A DNA stretch of 24,412 nucleotides, from the NCBI GenBank assembly GCA_004802725.1, contig SGPM01000383.1, positions 1 to 24,412 of the forward strand, read 5' to 3'. This DNA is from Antrodiella citrinella (Eukaryota; Basidiomycota; Agaricomycetes; Polyporales; Steccherinaceae). The notes below the pieces were generated by a model. The model ran no database searches. It was not told where the DNA came from and worked only from the letters and a program-made list of their open reading frames with translations. The position numbers were made by a program, and so were the translations under genes. This document shows, in pieces, positions 1-10,800 of the stretch (positions within the stretch are counted from its first letter, which is position 1; the number at the start of each line of letters is the position of its first letter).

Positions 1-69
1 CATGGTATCGCGTTCAAAACTGATCGCGAGACGGGTGATCACACTGCGGAGATCATCTTGCGATTGTAA
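1..69 (+). CDS. Possible 3' end of a gene that enters from the left
   Basis: Frame 1 is open from the first base and ends at a TAA at 67-69. It gives 22 residues ending in AEIILRL, with a balanced, charged composition like a real protein C-terminus. The piece is too short to recognise a family and could be a chance open frame. Nothing upstream is visible to test it. Confidence 0.2.
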   Translation, partial: HGIAFKTDRETGDHTAEIILRL

Positions 70-99
70 CACAGTTACCCACTGTGACATTTTGTGACA

Positions 100-190
100 A
101 CTCGAGCTCAACTCGCGCGCTTGGGTGGCTCGAGTTGCGGAATTGTCCGAAATGTACTCTACTCGACCCTACTCGACTCGACTCGAGCTC
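100..190. repeat. ACTCG/CTCGAG-rich low-complexity stretch
   Basis: Repeated ACTCG and CTCGAG words occur here, densest at about 154-190. They sit upstream of the transposase gene. Such composition is common at the ends of basidiomycete DNA transposons, but I found no clear inverted partner downstream of 4945, so calling it a terminal repeat is only a guess. The rest of 70-438 shows no supported gene and would hold the promoter and leader of the transposase. Confidence 0.4.
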
Positions 191-438
191 CCGAACAGGG
201 CCTTAACCGAGTGGCGAAGGCCTCAAACGTCCACAGTAGTCGGACCTTCTCTGGGGACTGCCCGCTCAATATAAGCGAATGGTTCAGCCGTACAAGGGAG
301 GCGGTAACGTAGGAAGCCTGCACGCCTACCCCTAAAACGATCATTCACTACTCGCAACCTCCTCTGCTTGCTGTCAGTCATTGAGAGCGTACTTACCATC
401 ATACGAGCACTGTCTCCTTTGTGTACGCACCCTGCGCT

Positions 439-3400
439 ATGGTGGCATTCTTCGTACAGCATGTTATCTCCATTCTGAAGGATGTCGTGGATGATGGGAA
501 GATGACCGTTTCGGCACGGCGCACCTATGCCAAAGATTGGAAGAACGAGGTCAGTTTCATACCAGAACTGCTCTAGGAACTCAAACTCACTTGTTTCGAA
601 GGTGGAGGACCGCGTCAAACAATGGAAAACTGCGCGCAAGAACCAGTCGACATGTCATGATCAATTGACCTTCATTTCTAATGTTGTTCAATATGTCAAT
701 GTAGCGTGGAAGGCTTCAGAACACGGGACCGTACCTCTGAAGAACAACTTCCCTCTCTTCGGGCCGTGCTTTCTTCCACCCACCTATTTCGATATTCAGC
801 GACGTGATCATAATCATAAAGATATCGTACCGGAGACCATGTACCTGAAACCGGTACATATCATTCATCCCTTCTACTATCCCGATCTCGCGCGCTGCCC
901 ACAATGCCATTCAACGAACTCAATTGGCTGGGAGGGCTGGACAGGACACGGGCATCGTGAAGTTCATGGCCTGCATGTCGAAGAAACAGCTATCGGGTTT
1001 CAGCTGCTATGCAAAGCGTGTAAAGCAAACAAGCCAGCCAGTCACGGTCGCCGCTCAAAGGAGCACCAGTCCACATGGGCAACGACAAGCGTCGAGTTTT
1101 GGGATAAGCGTAACTTCTGGGAGATTCCAAGTGAGTGAGCTCATGCTATGCTTATTATGTACGTTTGACTCACCTTCACAACGTGATAGACGGAATACCT
1201 TACTTCTTCAAACGTTGTGCGGTTACGAGAGAGCTGTTGGACTTCATCGTTGAACAACGAATCTCTTCGACATGTGGTGGTCTGGAAGAGAATGTGAAAC
1301 GTAAGTTCAACTTCATCTGGTATGTACATGATATCGAGATGACAGAAGACTCACTTTCTGCTATGTCACGGTAGAGTATCATCTGCTCGAGTACAAGAAA
1401 CGGATGGCGAACTACCTCTCCGCCATCAAACAAGCCATCAGCACGCAGGAAAAGCGTCCCAGTGTCACTGGCGGACCAACGTTGAAGGTTTTCTCAGCTC
1501 CGTTTGACAAGCTGGGCTACAATGACTCCTCAATTACTCATGACTTGATCAACACGGTATATGCCGAGTTCTCTACACGCACCGTCGAGAATGACAGTTC
1601 ACGATATCTGCGCACACTTACTGGTACGTTCTTATTGGCTCCTTCACATTGATTTTGGTCTGATATCTTGAATGTAGCGCGTAGTCTCTCCATGGATCAT
1701 ACAATGAAGGTCGCAGGAAAGGCGACCATGGTCGATGCCAATAGCGACCGAATACAAATCATCAAGGCACTCTTCTCCGTGATCAACGAGCATTCCGAGA
1801 TTCTGACCTGGGTAAGAAGATACCTGAATTCAGATATATGTGCATTCTTATTGAGACCGTTTCACAGCGCTACCAACGATCAAATGTTCACGGAGAGGTG
1901 ACTGAGGTACTCAACGGCCTTAGGAAGCGTCATGAAGAACTGAACATCCCCTTCCCTACTACCGCATGTGCTGACAACTGCTGCCAGATACGACGTGCAG
2001 TGCTGGCAGCCTTTCCAGCTATTCGCGTTGTGCTTGATGTCTGGCACTTCATCTGTCGGTATGATGCTTGATTTTGAGAAACTGTGACTATACTCACGCT
2101 TGTTCAGATACACGACGACCGTCTTAGATGGCACACGTAATCCTCATCGTGTTCAAGTATTCTCAGACATTCGGGATGCCATTCTCAAGGTTCCTGCTGA
2201 AAATGGACGACCAGCGGTCTACTGGAGTCAAGAAGATCAAGCAATACGTCTGGTTTCTGTGTATCAGAAGTGGTCGGAAAAGGGCGGGGTATGGTCGCGC
2301 GCGAGTGCAAAGGTGAGCTCACTTTGTATATTGTCGATGACTCGAAATCACCTTTCACTCACACCATCCTTGTCGCTAAGACTCATGAAGATCAACTGCA
2401 GCACGTTCGAAAAGGCTGTTTGTCAAGGCCGGCGGACGAGGAACTCAACCAGAATGATCCTATCGCAAAAGATGGAAGCCGAATGGAGTCGACTCACAGA
2501 GGCTGGAACAAGATGAATATCGGGCACGCTAGTGGTTTGGAGAACATGGTTCATCTTGGCTTCGACCATGTCTTGCGCTATAACATTCGTCGTGCTCACA
2601 GCTCTAGCGTTATCCTCGCAAAACGCCCATTTGCAAAGTCAACCCATGGCTCTCACTACGTTGGCTTCGTGGACTCGGTTGCACGGCAATGGAACATGCT
2701 TTGCGACACACTGAAGATGCCTCTCCCACCGCTACCCGAGCTTGAAGATGTTCAGAGCAATGAAGCCTTCGGTCTTGGCCCTTCTTTGTCAGCCTCCGAC
2801 TACGACAAGCTACTCAAGGTACCAAAGATTGAACCTAAAGAAGATTCGGACTCGGAGGAGCCTGAGGAGGAAATCCTTGAGTCCATCCAGATTATGCGCA
2901 CCCTGTCCATCAAACCCGCCGAACGATTCGTGCCTGAACACCCCACGGACACGCCTGATGTTATACCTGGCATTGCAGTCAAGCGCACCCCCTCACATAC
3001 CGTACCGGCACCGGAGAGTAGTTCACACAATACGCCTACTAATACGCCCATAATCGTGAATCTTTTAACTTGCTAACTGCGACTGGTCTCCAAGCTCACT
3101 ACCATCTACTCTCTAGGACTTGTGCAGTATTGACGAGCTGCCTTCTCGTCCTACGACTCCTTCCCTGCCGTCCCAACAATGTTCTGTAGTGGGTCATGTA
3201 CCAGCAGAAGCAGTACTCGAGCCTGGGCATATAGAGCGTGCCGAATCCGAAGCTCAGGCTGCCGCTGAATCTCTGACTCGACAGCAAGTCAGAGCTGGCA
3301 AGCGTCGTGCCACAGAGATATCCAATGACCTGAAGATGCAATTCCTGCTCGATGGAACCAGGGAAGATGAGCAGCGACGGAAGCGATTGCGGGTGGAGCA

Positions 3401-4945
3401 TGATGTGGGGTGGGATTCGGGCACTGAGGTACGTTATATCCCACCTGATCTATGGTCAACGTTCTGAAGAGATTGAACATAGATGCAGCTTATCTCAGAA
3501 GCTGGTCCGGACACATCTCAAGCCCTACAGTCGCTTCAGTCGCAGCTCAATCAATTCGGCGGTTCCACTGCCTTCTCATTTGATGTCAAAGCTGCTGCTG
3601 TAACGCACATCTCTCAACGGCTCAGGCCATCGGGCTCAACACCCACCCGAGGCTCCAACACATCAACTACCACTCCCGCCAAAATACATCCATTCTTCGG
3701 CTCACTGGGCGCAAATCCCTCTGTGCCCAGGTTGTCTTCCGAGCCAGTGTCATCGTCTCCTGCAGCCAATTCTACTTCCCAGGCTACCCTTCCTGTCCAA
3801 GCTTCCAATCGAACGATTCAGCAGCTTACGGCACAGCTACCTCCGCCGAAAGGGGAATGTGGACCGCTGACGCGTTCTCAGCGGATCTTCAAGTTCAGGA
3901 CGACAACAGATGCTCGAGCCCTGGCAATTGGGGGTGGAGAGTTCTACAAGCATGAGTGGTTCCTCTTCATGCTCATGCGATTGGAGAATGGATGGCAGAG
4001 TTTCAACATGGGGTCCTCCGAAATTGTCCACGCGACTGAGCAGTACAATGACCGGCTTTCTCGCGAGAACATCCGACGTGGGATCCTATCGACGGTTCCA
4101 AAGACTCCTCGGACCGTCCTGAACAAGCTCGGAGAGGTCGAGGATATATGTACGAAGCGCATCAAGACTCAGAATTTCAAATGTGCGTGATCTCTATTTT
4201 CACTCCTATGTTTTCTCACATCATCTTCTTTGTGTCTTCAGCAAGCTCTGGTCGCGAGGAATTCTGGAAACGTCATTGTGATGCTGTGCCACTGGGAAGA
4301 GTATCAGAGGACTCGAAGGCTAAAGGGGTATGTGCACGCTCAGCTTCTGGAATCTGCGCTGTTGTATGTGATTCACGCTGACCAAAATTTTCGTTCTCGC
4401 AGCGCAAGGGGATGGTATGCTCGCGGTGCAAGACACTGATGTACCCTGGTGGCCGAAACTCTGAGCTCAATCACGCAAAGGGACACTGTTCCGACGGCGC
4501 ACCGGTGAAGTTCGGATGGCAGGGCAAGCTCCAGGTGAAAGAGAAGGATAAGCTCCCCGGCCCTCTCTTTCCGCTCCCTCGTGGTATATTCATGAACGGG
4601 GAGTCCTTCCACCCGTTGGTATTCCTGTCTACTCTCCACGACGTGTACGACAAGGTCTTTGTGGAGAGTCACCCCATCAAAGAACTCTATCTCGAATACG
4701 ACGCTTTCATCGGCTTCTTGCACGAACGTACCATCAGAATTTCCGACAGCGGTTCCTACTTATTCAACATCCCACCGTTCGTCGACATTGTCTTTCCATC
4801 ACAGATCTCAGACGAGTCTAGGAACGCCCTCATTGTCCAGCATGCAGGGCATCCGCATCTGCGTCTTGATTGTCTGCGCGATGACTTGGACGTTCAGACC
4901 ACCGGGGAAATCTCTCAACCTGCAGCGAGCGGTTCTTCGTACTGA
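439..4945 (+). CDS. DDE-type transposase of a basidiomycete DNA transposon (DUF6729-like), apparently intact
   Basis: My spliced model uses exons 439-549, 602-1130, 1190-1300, 1375-1623, 1678-1811, 1868-2058, 2108-2312, 2381-3055, 3117-3428, 3489-4182, 4242-4327 and 4403-4945. They total 3840 nt (1279 aa) with no internal stop. Residues about 130-180 carry two CxxC pairs (C136/C139 and C174/C177), a zinc ribbon. Candidate acidic catalytic residues are D340 in SMDHTMK, D414 in ADNCCQIRR or D435 in LDVWHF, and E546 in KDGSRMESTHRGWN. An acidic linker (DSDSEEPEEE) and a Ser/Thr/Pro-rich stretch follow. The C-terminal part has FWKRHC and a CxxC-x14-H-x4-C finger (C1105-C1128). From memory these motifs recur together in a large unnamed family in mushroom genomes; the role in DNA cutting and joining is inferred from the DDE pattern. 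The start at 439 is the first ATG after an in-frame TGA at 382. No matching terminal inverted repeats or target duplication were seen. It could also be a domesticated copy. Confidence 0.75.
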
Positions 4946-5189
4946 ATATGTTACATTGCGCCTACCAGCGGACTCTACTTTGTCCACCTTGTTACAGTCT
5001 CACCATCGTCGTCGTTCTCCGTACCTTAACATTCTTATATTCTCAGCGGTTCACCCACTTCTACTACTCTCTCTCGTAATTCTCGTCTCCTCTCCCAGTC
5101 TCTATATTTACCTCTTAATGGATCTGCGAGTACTCGTGCGGATACTCAAGGTACCTATCATTCTTTCTACCTCATCAACAGTCAGCTAA
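4946..5189. other. Transposase 3' flank
   Basis: Pyrimidine-rich DNA follows the transposase stop, with many TCTC and TTCT words. Nothing beyond a probable 3' untranslated region is supported. Open frames here have low-complexity Ser/Leu translations. Confidence 0.35.
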
Positions 5190-5850
5190 CACTATGGGTG
5201 GCATCTAGATATATTACAAGCCTGTCCGTCGTATTTTTCTGTCCATGGTCCTCTCAGCTATCAGGCGGCCCATCATCAACATCTTCAACGCCCACCATCT
5301 CGTCCCACGCCCACCATCTCGTCGAGTCCATCGCCAGTCGCATTCACATTGCGGCCTTCATATTCACCTTCGCCATTCACCTTCGCCGTTCACTGTCCGC
5401 CGTTCGCTGTCCTCGAGTCCGCACATCATCGTCCCGGGCCTGTCCACCATCCGACCGAGTTCGCGCATCAAGCTAACATATGGTTATATTCAGCGTAACG
5501 AGGATGATAGGCATTCGTGGTATACGCACTGCAAGTCCTCTCATTCACCAGGTGGCCCATTGTTAACACCCTCCACACCCACCACCTTGTTAATTCCATT
5601 CGCTATTCACCATTTGTCCCTCGTCGTTCATCGTTCACCCTCCATGGTGCCTCGAGTCAACCCACTCTTCCACGAGTCGGTCGACCTGTCCAGCATCCGG
5701 CCCAACGAGTTCACGCCTCAGGCTCCAGCTAACGCGTGCACACCCCAAGCTGACGCGTTCGTGACGCCCCAAGCTAACGTGCTGTCGTTTTCGGCATAGC
5801 GAGGACGATGGATGTTTGTGGTATACATCCTGCAATTCCTTGGAGAGAGG
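5190..5850. repeat. Diverged tandem repeats, unit about 300 bp
   Basis: At least two old copies are readable. The block at 5262-5303 (CAGGCGGCCCATCATCAAC and on) matches 5549-5590 (CAGGTGGCCCATTGTTAAC and on). The block at 5500-5539, with GTGGTATAC, matches 5801-5840. AAGCTAAC recurs at 5470 and 5771. CCTCGAGTC followed by a CTGTCCA...GAGTTC block occurs near 5412 and again near 5651. Three short AGCT(A/G)ACG units also lie at about 5727, 5748 and 5772. Spacing of matches varies from about 240 to 310 bp, so the copies carry indels. Long open frames here have Pro/His/Ser-rich translations that look like repeat-driven artefacts. Confidence 0.55.
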
Positions 5851-6122
5851 TGTACGGGTACATCGAGGGTGCGCATGGCGGAGAGAGAAGGTATGATTGC
5901 CTCGACAACCCGGCAGACATCTGTACGGCGACAATGTAGCGGAGGATTTGCTACTGTGCGTGTTTCGATGGTGGACGATCCCATTGGGTCCCCTCATTCT
6001 CGTTTTCGAACGAGCTTGCGCCGTCACGGGTTCCCATCGCGTCCATTGGTTAGGGTGTCTGCGGAACAGATTTCAGAGTCACATTGAGAGTGGACACTTA
6101 CATCCAGCAGTCCCCGCCACCC

Positions 6123-6338
6123 ATGGCTCTTCCTCGCACCCTGTATCATTCGGTCTTGCTAGTTCTCGTGTTGTTCTCATCTCCCCCTTCTCACGCGTCT
6201 TTTTTGGATTGCTATTGCGCACAGATTCCGGTCAGCTTCTCGAACACTACAAGGCTGGCTGCACGTACTGTTTCTCTTTGTTCTTCGCTTTTTTCACCTT
6301 CTTCCTGTGGTTTCTGTTGGTTCCTCGATGTAGTATAA
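6123..6338 (+). CDS. Weak candidate for a small secreted protein
   Basis: An ATG at 6123 opens 71 codons. The N-terminus resembles a signal peptide: basic MALPR, a hydrophobic VLLVLVLF core, and a possible Ala cleavage site in SHA|SF at residue 25. The remainder contains several Cys residues (DCYC, SLC, GFC). No family is recognised. Surrounding DNA is repeat-derived and the rest of the peptide is Ser/Leu-rich, so a chance open frame is quite possible. Nothing else is supported in 5851-6454. Confidence 0.2.
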   Translation: MALPRTLYHSVLLVLVLFSSPPSHASFLDCYCAQIPVSFSNTTRLAARTVSLCSSLFSPSSCGFCWFLDVV

Positions 6339-6454
6339 GCTTCCTTGTATGCCGCGAAATCGATATAGGGTGTGTCGCACAATGAATCGTCGCCGAGAGC
6401 GCGAACGCGTGAGGTTACGAGGCGGGCGGCGTTGAGTAGAGGCCCGGGCTTTGC

Positions 6455-6755
6455 CGAAAAACTTTGAACTTGGGGAAAAAGTTTTTAGGGTTAGGGTTGA
6501 CGCCCTTCACGTGCGAGAAGAGGGTCACCGGCAACTAAAAGGGTCAACCGGTCTCTCAACGACCCTTTCAGGGCGTCTGTGACCCTCCTTGCCGGACCTT
6601 GGGAATGGCGATGCTACCGCAGCATCGCCATTCCCCAGGTCCGCCAAAAAGGGTCACAGACGCCCTGACCCTTTTCCGGCGTCTGTGACCCTCGCGCCGC
6701 ACGTGAAGCTGGACCCTAACCCTAATTTCCTTGGGCCCAAGTTTGAACTTTTCAC
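6455..6755. mobile_element. Foldback/MITE-like element with nested inverted repeats and TTAGGG pairs
   Basis: The two halves mirror each other. The outer arms are similar: GAAAAACTTTGAACTTGGG near 6456 against the complement of CCCAAGTTTGAACTTTTC near 6736. Moving inward, (TTAGGG)2 at 6485-6496 faces (CCCTAA)2 at 6714-6725, and CACGTG at 6508 faces CACGTG at 6700. An 18-nt perfect inverted repeat pairs 6569-6586 with 6650-6667. A 15-nt perfect core hairpin pairs 6601-6615 with 6621-6635 around a 5-nt loop. GGGTCAC/GTGACCC words recur throughout. It has no coding capacity. It fits a non-autonomous DNA element. Exact ends and target duplication could not be fixed. Confidence 0.75.
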
Positions 6756-6867
6756 AGTAGGGGCGCATTTCGACAAAACCCTCTGCATCATTCTCATTCA
6801 AATATCAATGTATATTGTGTGAACGTGAGAGATCGCGGACGGAGTCTATACGGCGCGGGAGCGATGA

Positions 6868-6902
6868 GGACTTCAGTCAGTGAAAGTAGAAGACTGAAGT
6901 CC
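6868..6902. repeat. Perfect 11-bp hairpin
   Basis: GGACTTCAGTC at 6868-6878 pairs perfectly with GACTGAAGTCC at 6892-6902 across a 13-nt loop. It lies outside the foldback element. It could be a transposon footprint, a structured transcript or chance. Confidence 0.6.
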
Positions 6903-7826
6903 CACAACGGAAAACATGGTGAGTTTGTGAATCGGAACATGTGCTACTCGCGTGGAACAGAGTGATGACAAATGAAAGAAATGTAAACAAGATAACACAC
7001 GGCGGCTCCGCCACTGTTTCGTCCAACGTCAATGCTTGAACTCTAACATATTGTATATTACTACACTGTAGGTACAACTACAACAGAAGGTGCTGAAAAA
7101 ACCAAAAAAGCCATCCAAGAAAGAGACATTTGAGTGAGCTGGGAAGTTGCATGTCTAGTAGACCACAAAGGACAACAGAAGGGCTCTGTTGGCTTTGAAA
7201 AATAAGATAAAATCATGATAAAACATTGAGAATACTCGACCTGTCTGTGGGTTACTTAAAAGTATGGATTCACCACTGAGCGGTGCATGAATTCAGCCGC
7301 GAAGGCCATCCGAGCACTGACACACCCCGCAGAGCAATTTTTGGCAATGTTGTGCATAGAACATATGGATTCAAGTAAAAAATATCTAAAAGGAGAAGAT
7401 CAGTGAAGAGAGACAGATTGGCGCACCCAAAGCGAAGAGAAACTCACGAGAAGACACGTTGCCGCCCGCAGGGCGACCTCCAGAGGGTCCGGAGCGCGAT
7501 AATCGCGTTTTTGCGACGCCCAAGGTGCAGGAAATGTGCGCACGTAGACGCGCTACGCGCGTCGCGTCAAGGATATGAGGAGGGAGAGAGTAAGAGCGTC
7601 GTCGCTGCGCGACCGACCTTGGGTGACCCTTGTGCGTGTTAGCGCCGCCTTCGGCCGCGTTGCCGAAGTTGGGAATGACGCTATTGCCCGTTGGTCGCGC
7701 TCACGCGTCCAATCATTTCAACTTCAAAGCTTCACGACCATACCTTCATGATACCTGGCATATCATCTAGCAACTCCCCCGTCCTGATCTTGAACCCGCC
7801 AACCTTCGATATCCTGGTCCTAGGAC
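6903..7826. other. Gene-poor tract upstream of the ATR-type gene
   Basis: The left part (to about 7400) is AT-rich with no plausible reading frame. From about 7420 to 7700 it turns GC-rich, with short palindromes such as CGCGATAATCGCG and CGCGCTACGCGCG. It contains no exon I can support. The last 130 bp are presumably promoter and leader of the kinase gene at 7827. No clear TATA box was seen. Confidence 0.5.
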
Positions 7827-10800
7827 ATGTTATCACAGCTCCCGGAGAGCACCCCAATACCATTCCCAACTTTTCAGAATGCCCCCGGAGAAGACGGTTC
7901 ACCTGCTGTATTTCTGGGTTACCTGAAACGTCTGCCCAAAGAACTGCGCGATGAGGTTCAGGAGGAGAAGTACAACGAACAGAAATGGAAGCAGATATTC
8001 TTCGCGTTGCAGGGCCACATTTTTGCGTCATTCCCATCTCCACAGGACCTTCCTTGGGCCGCAATACACGAAACTATCAGGATTGTTGAGGTCTCGCTGG
8101 CAATGATAGATGAATTGTTATCTCATCCGTCTGGTGATGTCCTGTTCAGCTGGGGCGACCTCGGAAAGGACTTCTTCTTGCAATTGCTCAAGACATATGC
8201 GGCCTTGGATACTTGGGTGGATGTTCCCGTCCCATATGATCCCGATTATCCCAATCCAGAACAACTACAAAGTGGAGTCGTCCATGCATTGGTCCTTGTC
8301 TCTCGTAGCATTGGGTCATGCACAGTTGTTGACCCAAACACCTCGAGCATATCGAGCTGGAGTGTGCAGCGATCACTCTTAGACGGGTGTCTAGGGGTGT
8401 CAGAAGGTATAGTTGACAACATATACTATCGCAAAATATTCTCACAACAACGCAGAGATCTTGTCAATGGCACCCAACACGAACTTCCCTATGTTCGTGT
8501 CCCTGGTTCGGTCCCCTCGCCTTCAAGATCAGCCTCCACACAATGAGATCGCTGTATGTTTGCTCCTCCCGTCGTAGTACAATACTTACACCACAATTTA
8601 GGCGGATTTCGTACGTTTGCAATCAATGGCTCAAGTGGCGTCTTTCTTGACGGCGGCAGTGGAAATCGTCATCCGTAGTACAGGCTTCGCCTCAATGACG
8701 GAGTGGTTCTTCAAAGACACAATCCGCAGAATCATCAACCTTACACGCCGCACATTCAACTACTTATTTTCGGCGGCATGTACTACCACAGAGGCACGAC
8801 GGGCACGCGCAGTCAAGAAGTTGCTTTTTGCAGCGGCATTTGCTGCACCCTTCCATACTCATATGTGCGAGCTTGCAGAGCATATGTGTAATTACGTCCT
8901 TCTGCGACGTTTACATGAAGGCCCGCAACCTGCTTGGGAGGATACATATTCCCAACTGCAGCAAATATATCAACGTCCATTAGCCGAATCGCCATCATAT
9001 GCTGAGGTGCAAGCTGTTGTGTCTGCTTTTCACACGCGCGAGTGGATTGAAGATGATTCTGAATTACGGGTACGTCGCTGTCCTTTGTCTAACAATGGTA
9101 CTCTTAATATATATTTAGAACCTAGGATCTGTCTACTTGCGTGGTCTTGTACCGCACATGGACGAATCCAACTTACACGACCTTAAAGAGGCTCTATCCA
9201 ATGGTGTCGCTGAAGCCGACGAATTGCTGCCGCTAGTCGACCAGAGGTTAGAATTTTTGGACTCGATGTATGCAGATGGCAAAGATCAAGCTAAGGTTCA
9301 ACGACCGTCGTGGAGAAGTAGGGTGAAGACCATTGTGCAAGCGATCGTTGAGCCGGACGAAATCTCGTGGACGGACGATAATGACTCGTTGTCCGATTCT
9401 CAGTACATCGCTCGCGCGCTCACAGAGGTCGAAAGTAGATGCGATAGGTAGGCCTCTCAAATTCGTAAGACTCTTCTCGAGGTATTGATACAGATTATGT
9501 AGGCCCATATACAACCCATCCGCGGTGGCAAGGTTATGCATCGCACGACTTCTCGCTTCTCTTCCTTGTGCATTGGTACACGAACCAGAAGCTGCCTGCA
9601 GCACTGCAAGAGCGTTGCCCATCTCGACTATCCCTGCCTGTGTCAGGGTCACATCATGTCTTATGGAAGGTTCCGCAACAGAGGTAACGCCAGCAGTCCG
9701 AAGAGCTTCATATGAAGCGATTGGACGCTGCGCTCGACATCACACCATGGGATTTGGTGCCAGAATATTGGACCATGCTGCTGAGATCGTCTACAGAGGT
9801 ATGAAGAACGAAAACAGGGGCGTGCGATTGAGCGCAGGGTAAGGCTTACTTACGTGGTCCTTGATTTACCACTCATAAGTCTTCAGGCGCGCTCTTGCGG
9901 AGCTCGTTCGCCTGTATCAAGCCATTGATGGCGCTTCAGCGATCCGTACAGAGTCCTTGTTCAAGAATCTCTTGCGCATTTGCGATTCCCCTGATAGTCA
10001 GTTGACAGAAACGGCACTCATTACCGCAGGGTATATCGGAAAGTGAGCATTTCGATGAGCCAATTTTTCTCGCAAAATTGTGACAGTCAGCATAGGGTGG
10101 CCACCTCGGAAGTACTGTATCGAGTCATTTCGTGTCTGATATCTTACATGGGTCATACCAACCTCGTAGTGAAAGGTAGTGCGAATATGCAGGTCAGTTT
10201 GATATCTGGCAAATTACCATTGTCACTTTACTGACTGACGAGTTTCAATAGCTGTTGGCTATCGCAAAGCACCACAAAAAACAGCCGTACAGTCTCCTCT
10301 CACCATACATGTCGCAAATTGCTCCGAAGCTCGTCGCTCGTCTACCCACACAGCCCATGGTACTGGCAGAAGTGTCGCGCATCATTTGTCTCGCGCCTAA
10401 CGTGTTCATAAGTTTGACAATTCACCACACGCTCCCTCAAGTATTCGCCAATAGAGACCACAAGGCTCTCGAAGCCATGAGCAAAGAGCTGGGCCAAAAG
10501 CCGTCGACTATGTTTCTTAACGCTGCTCCTTCTATTTTGGCTCATGCTTTTTTACTTCCTCCCGGCCAGACGAACAGCGTTCTGACATTTGTGGTAGATG
10601 TCCTGAGAGAGGCCTCAAACGGGGCCGCGATCGACATATCCAGTGTTGTGAAGAGTTGCCTTATGAATCTTCTCGCGGAGTTGGTTATCGTCATGGGTCA
10701 GGAAGACGACTACGCAGTTGATAGAGTAAGCGAATATGCTCACTCATTTGCATTCGTTGATCGTTATATTTTCAGGCCACGCAAGCGCTGTTGAAAGTGG

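Noticed and set aside
223..639. Minus-strand 138-codon open frame
   Set aside because: It overlaps the first exons of the transposase, whose frame continues through twelve phase-consistent exons; the translation has no recognisable motif.
439..4945. KDZ (Kyakuja/Dileera/Zisupton) transposase
   Set aside because: The CxC-type N-terminus and the typical KDZ core motifs are not seen; the ADNCCQIRR...LDVWHF and KDGSRxExxHxGWN blocks indicate another DDE family.
6485..6496. TTAGGG repeats as a real telomere or chromosome end
   Set aside because: Only two units per arm exist, in inverted symmetry inside an element and flanked by unique DNA on both sides.
6589..6822. Open frames on both strands across the foldback element
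   Set aside because: They follow from the inverted-repeat sequence itself and mirror each other; there is no protein-like composition.
7403..7642. 79-codon plus-strand frame rich in Arg
   Set aside because: It lies in a GC-rich palindromic tract; the composition follows base content and no family is recognised.
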